From assembly GCA_905250125.1 (NCBI GenBank), contig CAJNOL010000794.1, forward strand, positions 39,159 through 103,158: DNA of 64,000 nucleotides, written 5' to 3'. Source of the DNA: Rotaria sordida (taxonomy: Eukaryota > Rotifera > Eurotatoria > Philodinida > Philodinidae). Shown piece by piece: positions 25,996 to 39,087 of this stretch (position 1 is the stretch's first letter; each line of letters starts with the position of its first letter). Under the pieces are notes generated by a model. The model worked only from the letters and a program-made list of their open reading frames with translations, did not search any database and was not told the DNA's origin. A program made the position numbers and the translations under genes.

Positions 25996-26601
25996 ATGGC
26001 TCTTGAAAAAAAAAAACAAATTCGTGGTGTTCGAATTTTATTAACCGTTTTCTATGGATTTTTATTATCGAGTATATTATTTCGTTATGTTATTCATGGT
26101 ATTGTTGAAACCATTCGACGACCAACAAATCCATACGCTATTGCAACGATTGCTATTGGCGGTTTGGTTCTTATTTCAATTTTCTTGGCTACTTATGCAA
26201 CATGGTATGTAATAAATTGAAATATTTCGATTTAATAACATATATTATTTAGGTTTGATAATGCCATGATATTAATGGTTACGGGTATTGTATTTATTTT
26301 TGTATTTGGTTTAACATTGGTCTTTGGTATAATACGTATTATTAAAACAGCACCTAATCGTCTCGTAGCAACAACAAAAGCTCCAAGTGTCTTGATAAAT
26401 GCGGATGAATCAGTCAATACGGTTACAGAAACATACTCAAATGAGAATACAATGATACCTGATACTTATGCTGTGACTGAAGATATAACTAAATTGGTTA
26501 TTGAATTAATTTTTATACTTTTTGCTATACTTGGAACATTTACTTTAATGCGGTATATTAAAGGAAAATATGCTCCTGTACCAACACGAGATAAATCATA
26601 A
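25996..26601 (+). CDS. Four-helix integral membrane protein, function unknown (2 exons)
   Basis: Exons 25996-26204 and 26253-26601 join in phase 2 (donor GTATGT, acceptor TATTATTTAG) to 185 residues. The first ATG follows AAACG and opens a Lys-rich N-terminus (MALEKKKQIRG). Membrane segments are seen at about residues 12-32, 47-70 (ending ATYATWF across the splice), 72-95, and near the C-terminus at about 152-170. They are separated by a hydrophilic Thr/Asn/Glu-rich loop with possible N-glycosylation context and followed by a short basic tail. The layout recalls small four-pass proteins of metazoan membranes, but no family motif (for example tetraspanin CCG or claudin GLWxxC) is present. Several T-rich/AATAAA-like words follow in the 3' region. 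Confidence 0.85.
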
Positions 26602-27055
26602 TAAGAATTGCAAAAAAGAAACGACAACACAATGTATATACATTATTCCATGGAGAGTTTACTTCATTTTTTTTGCAGTATAGATATATGAAAAGAATAT
26701 TTGTTAGATCGACACATGCAATGACTAACCTTGCTTCTTTTTTTTTCTTTTTATCTACATTTATATATTATATATTAATAATAGATTTCAAATAGTCAAG
26801 AAAATAAAAACAACGACTTCATTTTTTTTTTTTACTCTGATATATGATATGACAAAAGAATTTTACTATCATTAACATATTAAACAAATAAACAGAAGAG
26901 AAAAAATAAATGTTAGACAATGATTTCTATTTTCAAAAAACAGAATGTTTCATTTTTCAATCTTTCAAGCTTTAGTTACCATGTTGTTTCAATGTCTCGA
27001 AAAGTCTTTTGAACAATTTCGATCTTAACAAAAAATAAAGAGAATATATTTTATT
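26602..27055. other. 3' region of the membrane-protein gene
   Basis: AT-rich, with several AATAAA words (for example near 26806 and 27046) that could serve as poly(A) signals. No other feature is seen. Confidence 0.45.
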
Positions 27056-27990
27056 TTATTTTATTAAATGTTCGAAATAATCACCATAATTATTTATACC
27101 AAGTTTCATATTTTCTAATAATTTTTCAAATGGTTTTTTTTTAAACTCTTCTTCTGGAATATTTTTAATTATCTTGGAAACCACACGAATCAATGATTTT
27201 TCATTTGTTTGGCCAATTAAATAACGATTGATATAATCATTTAATCAAAAAAATAACATAGTGTAAGGTCTAGTGAAAATGATGAGTGTGACTTTATGTT
27301 AATAATATCTTGTGTTAAATAACTAATAACATCTGGATCAGTAGGAAGTCACACATATGTACCTGACAGCTTTCTTTTTGTTTCCATATTTTATTGACAA
27401 CAAGTTTGAAGCAATTTTCAATATAATAATTGTGATCTATAATCTTGCTTTTATTCACACTATGTATAAGAACATGACCATTTGATTTAAAAATATAGAA
27501 AACGAAATTTTTCGCTTTAATTTACTTCGATGAACAATATAATTGTTGCTGATTAACTTTCACTAATTCAGCTTGCATTAGTTGACTTATGCCTAATGTG
27601 TCTATGATAAATTCATGTCCCACTACCTGTATTAATATTATGAAATCACTATGATCTATCATGAAATGCCACCAAATTTTCATGACAAATTCTAACTCGT
27701 TCTTGCTTGTGTACATTATTAAGTTGATGAGATACCAAGCATAATGTAACATTACTCATCTTTAGACAATCGTGGATCATTTGTTCTAATGTATCATGGT
27801 TAATAACTTATCGTAACAGTTCAATATTTACATCTGTCGGTTCGAAAACCAAATGATTAGGTCGAGAATTATCATTGATATCTTCTCATCTGTCATGAAA
27901 ACCCTTTGCCCAATTTGCAAGTGTTCGATATGATGAAACATTAAGTTCCCAATACTCCTCGTGAATTATTTTTGCATCTGTTCCCAACAT
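27056..27990 (-). pseudogene. Dead mariner (Tc1/mariner family) transposase
   Basis: Read on the minus strand, pieces of a mariner transposase follow in the right order but in shifting frames. The N-terminal helix-turn-helix region (AKIIHEEYW...YRTLANWAKGFHDR) is first, then the segment D-V-N-I-E-L-L-R, then KQERVRICHENLVAFHD. The region that should carry the ITGDE-type catalytic Asp reads VVGHE, so that residue is lost. Next come FYIFKSNGHVLIHSVN and IDHNYYIENCFK, and finally the diagnostic C-terminus with GDYFEHL ending in TAA at 27056. There are at least two in-frame stops and several frameshifts, so it cannot be functional. The family is called with good confidence from the order of segments. 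Terminal inverted repeats were not found. Confidence 0.8.
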
Positions 27991-28289
27991 AGTTCGAATC
28001 CCTTATCCATTTTTCAAATTTTATTTTTGTTGGAATTGGATTTCATCTAACAGAATATTAGAACTAAACTCAAAATAGATTTATTATAAACAAGAGATTC
28101 TACTATTTATTTCTGTAGCTGGTTTATAAAATTGGCAGCAATCCTGTGAGGAATGTTGATCAGACCTAGGTAACTAGGAATGCAATGATGACAGTAGGCC
28201 ACTGATACATTATATCACAAGCATACCAGTCAAAACATGCAATGTTATATTGACAATGAATGCCAAGGTTTTCTTTGTGGACATTGAAT

Positions 28290-28450
28290 AACTTTTAATC
28301 GAAACAAGATAGAGAACTATGGTTTTCACCTTTACAAAGAGGAGATGAAGACTCATCAAATCATATATTACAGATTTTTTTTTGACTTTGTCCTTTTGAA
28401 GGTTTTCAATGGACTTTTTTTGTGAAAACTAATGTACCCTGTAAGGGGAC
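28290..28450 (+). repeat. Single arm related to foldback family 1
   Basis: Words such as TTTTCACC, GAGGAGATGAAGACTCATCAA, ATCATATATTACAG and TTTTCAATGGACTTTTT match the left arm of the 4395-4970 foldback in order. No inverted partner is seen nearby, so it is a solo or truncated copy. It lies downstream of the dead mariner element. Confidence 0.6.
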
Positions 28451-29214
28451 TAGAATAAGTTTTCAATTATCAAGTGTACATTCGAACGGCCAATACAACA
28501 ATCAGAAATTATTCAAAAAATGCTTATCCATCTTTTTTTTTACATTAGCATTAGCTTCAACACAAGTTCGTCACATATTTATCAACTTCATGGATATTCA
28601 CTGTGGGTCTCTCGCTCTTTTTTTTTTTGTTCACTTCACTGATCATAACGATAATGAGTGTAAATACATTTCTATACAAATGGGCGGTGAAAGGCCATCG
28701 TTGTACCTTTATCATTAATGCTTATCATAAAATATGTTTTTTTTAATATATAAATGATTACTGTAGTTGATGATGTATGTTATAAAAAGATTTTTTGAAA
28801 AATTTTTTTATTAAAATATTATATCATGGTCAGATAATCATTATTTGACAATCACAGTTATTGAAAAACAAAAGAAAATGAAACGAAATGTTTTCAGATT
28901 TTTTTTTTTCATTATCTCAATGAAATTATTTCATTTTAGATTTTGTTTGAGTAATTTAACTTGTAACAGTTAAAAATATCATTATCTATTTGTGTTATGA
29001 TCAGTATAATCTTTATGATATGATTGACAGTCATTTTTTTGTGTGTTTGTTTGTCATAGGAATAAGAAAATTCACTAGAAAACAGCCATAGATATATATA
29101 TATAGATATATAAGTACAAGAAGAATCATTTTAACTGAAAGTAAAAAGAAGAAAACAACCATATACAAACGTAGAAAGAAAAAACAATTGTTTGTTCTGT
29201 GTAATATTGTTTTT
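28451..29214. other. Spacer downstream of the 29215-38703 gene
   Basis: AT-rich with T runs and a short TA/TAGA repeat at about 29090-29112. The stretch next to 29215 should hold the 3' end of the minus-strand gene (AATAAA overlaps its stop codon region). No other gene is seen. Confidence 0.4.
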
Positions 29215-32200
29215 TTATTGTTTTAAATCAGCATTAGTTACTTGTAAATGTAAATCTTTTGCTAAACTGCTTATAACAAGATCAGTTTTTCTATGAACAC
29301 GTTCAGCTAATTGAATACGTTTTATTTGATTAATTCGTTTATCTTTACTCATCATTAATCTTGTCATACGTTTATTAAGACGAACATGTTTAAAATTATT
29401 TGATATAGAATGTATTAAATTTGACCAAAGTGGTATAGATGGTATATAATCTTTAAGTAATAAATGAAGCCATTTCCAATTACCTTTAATTTTTTTTAAT
29501 ATAGTACGATCTGATATTGATAATGTATCCCATGATGATATTAATGCTGTTTTAGATTTATTTTTTTCATTAAATATTCGTCGTAAATCATTTTCATATG
29601 GTGAAACATAACGATTAGTTTCATTGGTAATCATCTTTTTGAAAATAAAATAATGAATTAATTTTACAATGAAGAAAAATTTCAAAAGAATTTAGCAAAA
29701 TTTTGTGATACTTTCTTTTTTTTTCGCGATATTCTATTCTTATTAAATTAAACATAAAATATTAGCATTAGAATAAGTAGTGGAAACTTCGAAAAAAAAA
29801 ATGATTTCTAAGAATACAAGATTGCATGAGAAAGTTCTTTTAGTTGTCGACTTAGAGAAAACTATTTCAGAATTTATTCATATTAAATTTAAAAAGTCTT
29901 AAATACTCGTACTTTGATTAATTCAGTCGACGAATATCTCTTATTTTATTTTATTTATAATATATTTCGCTGAAAATCATAGAAAATTTATCTATAATTT
30001 TCAGTTCCGGTTCGAAAAACTCTTTTTCTGATAGTTTCGATCTGGTAGATGCGTCGGCGAGAGAAAAACTAAAATCGAACCGAGTCCGAGTTACTGATTT
30101 CGGTATATGCTTAGCTCTGAAGGTAATCACTAACTGTTGGGATACTTTTTTTTTTTAAGTTATCACTTTCAACTTCAATAATTATTTCCACAATCATATA
30201 AATACTAAAGTTTTTTTTTTAACACATAACTGTTTTTATTACGAATCTACTAGTTCAAAATTCAAACAGATCAGATTATATTAAAAATCTGTTCCAACAG
30301 TTCAGTTTCTGGAATTAACGAAGGAATGTTCCTAACTTTCCAATTGCTTTTTGCTTGACACTATGATTATTCGATTGATCATGATGAGTAGTAAAAAAGT
30401 CTGTCTTGATTTAACTTTCTGGCCTTCGTACGTTAAGTTCAGAGTGCTTTATCCGAGCATGGGATTATTGAGACACTGAATGATCGAATTTCGAGCTGAA
30501 ATTTTTACCATAGATAGAGGTTTGATAGTCACAAGCAACTCTCTCTATGAAAAAATTTTAGCTCGAAATTCAATCATCTAGGTCCTATATTCATAAGGCA
30601 AACATTGAGTAAAGTACTTCTAACTTAACACGCGGAGACTGAAAACCAAAGCAAAACAAACTTGTTTACTATTCAGGATGATCAATCGAATAGTAATAAC
30701 CTCAAAAAAAAAGCGATTGAATACTTAGGAATGTTTCTTCGCGCATTATCTGAAAAATTTTATTCTGTTTTAGAAACAACATTTCAGTAATAAAACAAAG
30801 GTTTTTTATATTCGGATGTGTTTATCTTGAAAATAGAATAAAAATTGTTCGAGCAGATCCGAGAACGTTTTTTAACAAACCTTACATTTTTTGTATAAAA
30901 ATGATCATTTTGAAAATCTGAAAGATCAACAACATCTTCACTTGTTTTATCATCATTATCATTATCATCTTCTTCTTGTTGTTGTTGTTGTTGTTCATTA
31001 TCATTGATTGTATTTGTATTATTATAAATAAGATCCATAAGATGTGTTATATCCGGATCATTTTCTATTTTTGCTACTTTTGTACATAATTCTTCATAAG
31101 CTTTTAATGAAACAAAATTTGTTCCCCAATTAAGAAATATTTCACATATTAATGACCAATTTTGTCTAACTTCACGCCATGTTTGAGTATATAATAATAA
31201 TAGACTTGACCATAATGCTAATTGACGAAGTTCATTTGATACATATTTATTAACAAGTGTACGAAAATCAAATATAATTAATGATGAACTAACATAAAGA
31301 ACAATTCGATTTGTTGGTTCTTGTTGTACAGGATATTCAATTTTTGATGAAACAAGTAGATAAGTTCGCATTATATACTAAAAAAAAAATTTTTAGTTAG
31401 AAAGAAAAAAGAACATCTATATATATATATATATTTTATTTTTTGTTAGAACAAACTTCTTTAAATGTTTCATTATTAAAAAATTGTAGACAAGAATTAT
31501 TTAATGGTGTTTCACGATGATCATCAACAAGTAATACTAATGGTTGAGGAAAAAAATAATTTTTTGATAATGATGGTAATGAAGATTTATATAAATGTTC
31601 ATGATCAAAATGAAAACGTTCTAACCATGATTTAAGAACATAATTTTGAGCAACAATATCATCGGTATCTTCTGTATAAGTGAGACTTATTGGAATGAAT
31701 GATGTATCATCGAGATTACTTAACATAAATTCATAATAAAATAATTTTTTTTCATCATGCTACAAAAAAGAAAAAGTGAATGATTGAAAATAATAGTATG
31801 AGGAACAAAAATAAAAGTCTTACCTCAACCATATCGACAATCACATAAGCAATATGATGTTGAGGTGCAGAAGTTGATGCTGCAATTCTAGTTGGAGTTG
31901 GTAATGAAGAATTTGTTCGAGCAGGATGATAAATAAAATCATTATTCAGAATAATTACTAAATAATATTTGTAAAAAAAAAATAATCAATCAGAACAAAA
32001 TAAGTGTTATAATGATTCAAAAGAAATTTTTTAAGGATTATTTCAATTCATAAGATGTTCGAAAAGTCCTATCGAACAGAAACCACAAATAGCACTTCAA
32101 TAGTTCAAACGATTTATATGTATCTTTTTGCCACTTGTTCTTATATTCATTAAAATTTTACTTCGTATGTCTAACGTTTGGTCGCACCATCTCGTCTGTA

Positions 32201-35200
32201 TGTCGGCAATAGATTGCCAGTTGAAGAACAACTATCGGTATACTGCGATAGAATGATGGTCAGAAGATAGCTAACCGTTTAGATATAAAATTATCGGTAG
32301 TATACCGGTGATTAGAGCCCGTCGAGTTAGTTGTGACCTGAAATTTTTCTGTTAACCGAGTTCGAATATTTGGTACTCCGATGGGCTCTACCGACTGTTT
32401 TTGATCGGTTTGAATCACATGAGTCATGGCGGAATTCGAATTAGCCATTAGAGAAATCTGGGACGCATGGAAACGTAAAATTCAAAAACCCTATTTTGAG
32501 AGAAAACCAAAAGTTTTTAGAAAAAAAACGTTATTTACCAATGTGGAAGGTTCAGAAAAACCTTCATAATATCCTTAAATCTCATCATAAAATCAATAAA
32601 CTACAACGCATTTGAAAGTAGACACTTTGCTCTATTTAACGAGCTATAAATCACAAAATCGACAAATTTGATCAAAATTGACTTTTTGAGGTGGGGAAGG
32701 TTCCTTAATTGCAATTTTTATAGGCATAGATATTTCATCTGAAATATATTGTTCATATAAGTTTCGAAAGTTCCACAACAGTGTGGCGAAGCACGAACAA
32801 TGGACGGTGTTGCCCCTATTAAGCGAACAGAGGACAATCGAGAGTGAAGTTAATGTATACATTGTAAACTTCATCATATGAAACGTTGACATACTATTTG
32901 ATATAGATGCAATGTCTCAAAGGAAAATAGTTTGATTATTTAGCAATACATGTCACAAACACATACATCATTTCAAAAGTAGTTTTTATATATTCATCCC
33001 TTCCTTTTTCTATTATTACAGTACCATAGGAAATAAGCTATTTTTGTCTATTCACTACTACTATGAAAGAAAAAAACAAATCAATATTTCTTATATCGTT
33101 CAATGCTCATGATCAGCAGAGTAACTAAAATCATTCTGCACCAAGAACAGAACATCCGATGGATCTAGCCATAATATTGGTATATTACGGAGACTAGCAC
33201 TCGATTTATAAGATTATTTTATCAATAACTCATCTGGAACAAGCATAGAGGATGAAATGTTAAGACTAAAAGCATTAATGTACTTATTTCACTACTTTTC
33301 GTTGATTATTATGAGTAAAAGTACAAAATGCAAATACTTTGATAGAGCCGATGCCTCAAGGTTCCAATGTCAATGAATCGGTATTTCCAGTGAATCTCAA
33401 TATCATTGTTTAATTGTTGACCTCGACACTACATATGTCTAAATATATCTTATCCTAGTCTTTAAGCAGTTAATAATAAATTCAAATAATCAGTTTATAA
33501 TTCATTTTTTAATTGAAAACAACTAGTCTAAACGCTGCTTGTTTTCTCTATATAACAGACCTCGAAATCAGGCCAAGAATTTAATCGCTCATATCCGTTC
33601 GACCTAGTGCAACTCAGAATGATACTTTTTAAAGTATATTTCTACCCGATGAAACTACACAATCACTGCAGTCATTTATTAGAACATTATGAAAAGTTTA
33701 TTATTATAGTAATTGCAAGTGGAATTATTTATTGAACCGAAAGAACAAGCTATGTTCGTAGAAGCTCCAATTTCTTGAAAACTATCATTTATTAATATAA
33801 ACTTTCACAAGTAAAATACTCGTTGATCAATTTCAAAGGGTCAGATCGGTTATTATTTTTAGTTTCAATGTTAATTTCACTGCACACTTGACACTCTTTC
33901 ACTTCAGTAACCTTCATGTCATTTAATGCAGTTGATAGTGCACTCGACCTTGTATGTGAATGAAGAATGTCATTGAATCGAATAAATGCTCTGCTTCTAT
34001 TTATTGATTAAATGAAACTTCCAAAAAGTTTGCATAATAAAGGTTTCTGATTGTTATTTTTTCTCCTCTAAATTTGATTTTTCAGTTTTAAAGATAGGTT
34101 CAATTGATTTTAGTCTTTTTTTGAAAATTGATTACGAAAGATGAAAATCAAATGAAATCTATCTTTAAATTTAAAAAATCATAATAAGATTATTTTATTT
34201 TCTTACGTGAGAAATATCTCTTGAAAAAGGAATAAAATTCGAGTCAGACGAACCATTTTGAGGTCTGCTACTCTCATAATTAGTTTCACTAACACTCCTA
34301 TTGTTGATTAACAGATACTTACGATGAAAAGCTCCTAACTGTTTAACCGCTTTTTTCAACAAATCTAGTGGATTATAGGTAAACAACGATGCTAACTACG
34401 AATATCAATACGAGACCGATAGCTAAGACTACAGAGACTCATTTTCTGGAAAATCAGTTTTTCCTAACGAAAAACTTTTGTGATCCGAGGAGATTGTAGA
34501 GCACATCAAGGTGACTATAAAACAGTATATTTTTTCGCTCAGAAACCATTACTAAGACCACCAGAAGCATAATCCTTTCGTTCCTCTCCTGACTTTTATA
34601 GAAAAAAAATGTCCTTGTTTTTTTTCTCACTTTTTCAAAGAAATGTGTTTGAAAGATAAATATCACTCGCCCGCCCTTCCGAGAAAACTATCCGAACTGA
34701 TACCCGCCGTTTTAGTCCACATTAGCTTCACAAGGATGTCTCGGTGAAACTAAAGAAATCTTAAAAGAGTTCGACCCATGAAGTCTCTCTGGAGCCAAGT
34801 TCATCTGATGACTCTAGAAATAACTTGAAAGTTTCAGCTGAAAAGAATGTTCTTTTGTCGAGATATTGAATTTTCAAGTAAACTCGATTTTTGTGCAAAT
34901 GAAAATTTTTTTTGAAATTCAATATCTCGACGGAGGAACATTCTTTTACGCTGAAACTTTTAGAATATTCCCAGAGTCGTCAAATCTATCTGCAGGCAAA
35001 ATTTCAAGTTGAAATTTCGTTATTTGATTTTTCGTTAAATACCTAAAACTCAGTAAAACGGTTCTAACTTAGCTTTAGAGGCTCATAGGCATGAGCCTGT
35101 TTAGAATCTCTCTAGTCTTACCAAATCCTCCTTGTGAACCCAACATGAACTCCGACGACAGATAACAGTTCAGGTAGTTCCCTCGTTAAGATGAGTATGG

Positions 35201-38200
35201 ATATGTGTGGTCAGATGAACTTCACACACCAGTGGCGAATTAAGAGGGAGAAGGCACTGGGCGGTCATCATCAGATTTCCAGCATCAAAAATCAAATTGT
35301 GTCAGTGAAATAAAGATTTTATTTTCTAACTTCCGATCGATTTCTAAAAATTTTCATTGATATGTGTTCTTAAATATCGCATAAACATTTAAAGACATTT
35401 TAATTCTATTGAAAAACAAACCTACTTTGACTAGCTGTACTAATTGTATTATTTTGTTGAATAGTTGTCGCTGGTTTGATATGTATAAGTGGTGGTGGTT
35501 TATCCAGTGATTTTTTTGTTAACATTGAATGATAATATCGAACGGAATTTTCTGTATGAACAGCAATATGAAATGGACTTAATGAAACATGTTGTAATGC
35601 ACCTGGTAATAAACCAGTTGGATCAATTTCATGACGTAAATTTGTTGTTAGTTGTACAAGATTACAACACATATTAATAAAACGTTTTGTTGATGATAAA
35701 CGTAATGTTTCTTCAAAATCAGCATCAGTTAAATTTAAATCACTTGTATTAAAATTTGCTGTTAAATCATCTGTAAATGTTTGATTCCATTGTTGTAAAA
35801 TTGGATTTAGTGATTTACGATAACGTTTTGTTGAATTATTTGAACGTATTTCATTATTATTATTATTACTATTATTATTATTATTATTATTATTATTACT
35901 GTTATTATTATTATTATTATGATTTATATTTGATTTATTTAATGAACGATTTGGTCTTGCAACACGTTTAGCATTTCGATGATCAACTATATTTCCATTT
36001 GAAAAACGTGAACATAATAATGCTTTACCATTTTCTTTTATTGTAACTATACAATTAAATGGACAATCACGACCTTGACAATAAAAATATGAACGTAATA
36101 AATAACTATTTGCTGTATCTAAACGTCGACCATAATTTTTACTTGATGCACATATACCACAATGTGGATTATATTTTTTAACAAATGGTAATACTATAGA
36201 TAACCATTCCATATCACGACGTCGAATAGGTTTTCCTGTTGATGATGAAACTGCATTAGAATTTGTATTATCATCATTTGTTGATGTTGTTGTTGTTGAT
36301 AAACGTCCATCATTATCAACTAATATTGGAAGACCTAATTTTGATAATTTTCGTTCATTTTCTTTTTGATAAAATATACGTCGCATTTCCAATAAACGAT
36401 TGACATCATCTGGACTTATAATGAATTGATCTTTGAAAGACAGGACAAAAAAAAAGAAATAAAGAAGTTCTTTCTTGGCATTAAGAGAACTTTTTATTTC
36501 GTAAACTAATCTTTTTCAGTTGATTACAAAGATATTATTTTATTCTATTTATTTTGGAACACATTTCTGCATCATCATCATCCAGAAATACAATAAGAAA
36601 GTAGCTCATATATTATAGTGGGATGTGGATCTGTAGTGTGAGGGAGAAGGCTCCCAATTTTTACTCTTATACTTCAATACTCTTGTTAGATTGTGTTTCA
36701 TAAAATTATCTTTTTCCTTTGATTGGATAACTAGAAATAGAATGCCGATAATGTAATGATATTTTTACATGGTAAATTTCTTCTCGAAATTGAAGGTCCT
36801 GGATCTTCAATTATGTTTCATTATTTCTAATTAAAAAGGTTTCATTAGAAAAGCAAAGCGATTTTATAGATTTAACAAATGATTCCTAGAGTTTTAGAAA
36901 TCCAGAAATAATATTGCTCAGTCTTTTGAGATTCCCAGCTCGATGTTCTGAAAACTATTCTCCATATCAGCAAAGAATGTACTCGATTGTTTGTTGCATA
37001 ACTTGGCAAAACTGATAGCTATCGAGCTTGGGTTCTCGCCTTTAGAAAGAGACTAAGTGGGAGTACAAGTCTATTTGAGAATCAAAATACTTGGAAAGTT
37101 TTCTATGGGATTCCAGGAATTGTTTTTGGAAAATCACTGTCTGATTTACTTGATTAGCTGTGTTTTCAATTTCAATTTAGCCATATTGTACTCCAATGTT
37201 TGCTTTATAAACCTCAAATCTTTTAGGCGTTTTCAAACTCTCCTTAAAAACTTATGATTATTTTTACTGAATTTTCGATACTTTCCTAAATATTTACCGG
37301 AAAATGAAATTATGGAATTTCGACCTGAAAATTTGCCCATAGAATATCCTAGCTAGTCAAGCGAATCCGTCAGTGATTTTCCAAAAAAATCTTTTAAACC
37401 CTCTAGAAAACTTTTCAAGTATTTTGATTCTCAGGTAGACTTGTGCCTCCACTCATGCTCTTTCTAACGACGAAAACCCGAGCTCAATAGCTATCAGTGT
37501 TGCCGAGTTATTCTACAAACAACTGAGTCCATTCTTTTTTTGAAATGGATAACAGGGATACTTTAATGGAAATATCCTAATTAAAATTACAGCTTTTCGA
37601 GAAAAACTATTAATTAAAGAAGGATCTTCTATTGTCCACAAGGGATCTGGAGTCAACTCATCCTACTTTAAACTAAAGATTTACACCATAAGATTTTTCC
37701 GTGCCCTGTCTGAGAAAAATTCTCTAACATTTATCCTGCAAACCGGCTACTTTAAACTTCAACCATTAATACCAACATTGGTATAAAATTTTACAAATCG
37801 TTTCAGCAATATTTCTAGCTACCCAATCTTGAATTTGTATTGATTCCCTCCATGTCATATACTATTTTTTAGTGGCTTCGGATCGTCGAGAAGACGACTA
37901 ATGACGTAGCCTCTGCTCATATATATATACGAGCTTCATATCTAAATAATTAAACAAATCTATCTCAATAGACTAATTTTCTAAGATTTTACCATCATTG
38001 CTGGATAGTTCTATCAGTTTCTTAAAGGCTTCGTTTATACAGCATGTAATATCTCGTCTAATTGAGTACTATTCGTGGCAAAATTTCGTATTTGACATGA
38101 AATTCTGATTGAACAAGTCTCTAAAAGAACTTGTTATTGATTCAATCGCAACCACATATCGAATACGAATTTCCATTACAAATAATACTTCTAAGTAGCT

Positions 38201-38703
38201 GAATGATTAGCTTGCAAATTTGTGTCATTCAACCCTACGACCAGAATAATAACAACAGATCAACAAACAAAAAAAACTTATCGCAAATATATGTATCATT
38301 TGATCACTTTTTTTTATATTAAATAAAGAATATATCTAAGATGAATACGATGTGATTTGAAATCAAGATAATATCCACTGAGATTTTATTCTTATCTTCA
38401 TATTCGTTATATATATATATATTTATGTTTGGAATGTCAAATGAAAACAAATATGGAACTATTCTTTCAGATAAAGAAAAAAAAAATTTTTTTTTTTTTA
38501 AATAAATTTAATTCTTATTATTTCTACAATGGCCAACTAATCCGCTTGAAACCGGAAAAGAGGCACTCACATGAAGTCGGTAAAATAACACGAAGTGGTA
38601 TAGGTAGATTGTTGCCATTTGTAGTTGTCGTAGTTGTTAGAACTGTTGAAGATGATGAAGTTGGCAAATCAGCTTCTACTTCAACTTCACCATCAACTTC
38701 CAT
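29215..38703 (-). CDS. Transposase-like host protein (MULE-like pattern), 6 exons
   Basis: Exons 38703-38571, 36430-35426, 31957-31824, 31759-31457, 31377-30886 and 29634-29215 keep frame at every junction and give about 828 residues. The start is the ATG directly after an acceptor-like TTTTAG, so a 5' untranslated exon is likely. Order of parts: a Thr/Ser-rich lead; a Cys-rich finger-like segment (HCGIC ... YFYCQGRDCPFNC); a long Asn run coded at about 35855-35926; the segment LSPFHIAVHTENSVRYYHSM; a beta-rich core (IAYVIVDMVEHDEKKLFYYEFML, then PLVLLVDDHRETPLNNSCLQFFN); helices with LWSSLLLLYTQTWREV; an acidic Gln/Asp/Glu linker; and a C-terminal block with LLLKDYIPSIPLWSNLI and a basic tail. 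This order resembles MULE-type transposase-like proteins of invertebrates (DDE core followed by a PLW motif). That is recognition from pattern, not a search. No terminal repeats flank it, and it has multiple introns, so it looks like a host gene rather than a mobile copy. The usual first catalytic Asp is not evident. Confidence 0.75.
30315..30746. repeat. Foldback element in the last intron of the transposase-like gene
   Basis: Outer arms match inverted: GAAGGAATGTTCCTAA against GAAGAAACATTCCTAA, then CAATTGCTTTTT/CAATCGCTTTTT and TTATTCGATTGATCATGATGAGTAG/CTATTCGATTGATCATCCTGAATAG. The arms run to a near-perfect central palindrome at about 30481-30580 around GAATTTCGAGCTGAAATTTTT. No coding content. 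Confidence 0.8.
32308..32394. repeat. Short inverted repeat in intron 2 of the transposase-like gene
   Basis: TAGAGCCCGTCGAGT and its near complement ACTCCGATGGGCTCTA enclose about 55 bp. It may be the core of a small foldback element; the outer limits are not clear. Confidence 0.45.
34695..35172. repeat. Foldback element in intron 2 of the transposase-like gene
   Basis: The inner arms are very similar: GTTTCAGCTGAAAAGAATGT and GTTTCAGCGTAAAAGAATGT, both followed by a GTCGAGATATTGAATTT word. Weaker outer pairs (TTCACAAGGA..., GATGACTCTAG/GACGACTCTGG) extend the hairpin to about 480 bp. No open frame. Confidence 0.75.
36975..37534. repeat. Foldback element in intron 1 of the transposase-like gene
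   Basis: The left arm starts GAATGTACTCGATTGTTTGT; the right arm read inverted starts GAATGGACTCAGTTGTTTGT. The match goes on through ACTGATAGCTATYGAGCTYGGG, GAGAATCAAAATACTTG and TTTTTGGAAAATCACTG for more than 200 bp, so the two halves form one long hairpin of about 560 bp with a short loop. No coding content. Confidence 0.85.
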
Positions 38704-38793
38704 CTAAAATATCGATATATGGATTTTCTCACATATCTTACCTCGTTCTATCTTTTACTATTTTTCTCTCTTAACATTGATTTAGTCAAATTT

Positions 38794-39087
38794 TCTTTTT
38801 TTTTTTTTTTTGTGTAAACTAAACAAATTTATTTCATGTTTAGGCATACATATTTATATATATATATATATATATAGATATCAAGAAACAATGACTGCAA
38901 TACACACAGTTAAACCAAAAGAAAAATCAAAAAGAAAAAAAGTGACAGTCGTAGTTTGTCAATCGAAAAAACGAAGGATACTGGGCAAAAAAAAATACCA
39001 AACAAGAACTTTATAGAAGAGTTAAACGCGAAAAAGAAAACAAATATGTCGACAATTCTTTTTTTTTGTTTGTTTGTTTGTTTGTTT
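38794..39087. repeat. Cluster of simple repeats between two minus-strand genes
   Basis: A T run at about 38796-38811, a (TA)n run at about 38855-38876 and a (TTTG)n run at 39068-39087 are followed at 39165-39183 by a (CA)n run. The cluster lies in the 650-bp spacer between the stop of the zinc-finger gene (39357) and the start of the transposase-like gene (38703), so it is in or next to the promoter region of the latter. Confidence 0.85.

Noticed and set aside
34195-34386. A possible extra exon of the transposase-like gene
   Set aside because: Exons 35426 and 31957 already join in phase (1 to 1) with good splice signals, and this frame has no matching acceptor/donor pair.
35777-35971. A Tyr-run open frame on the plus strand
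   Set aside because: It is the complement of the AAT (Asn) repeat in the transposase-like gene.
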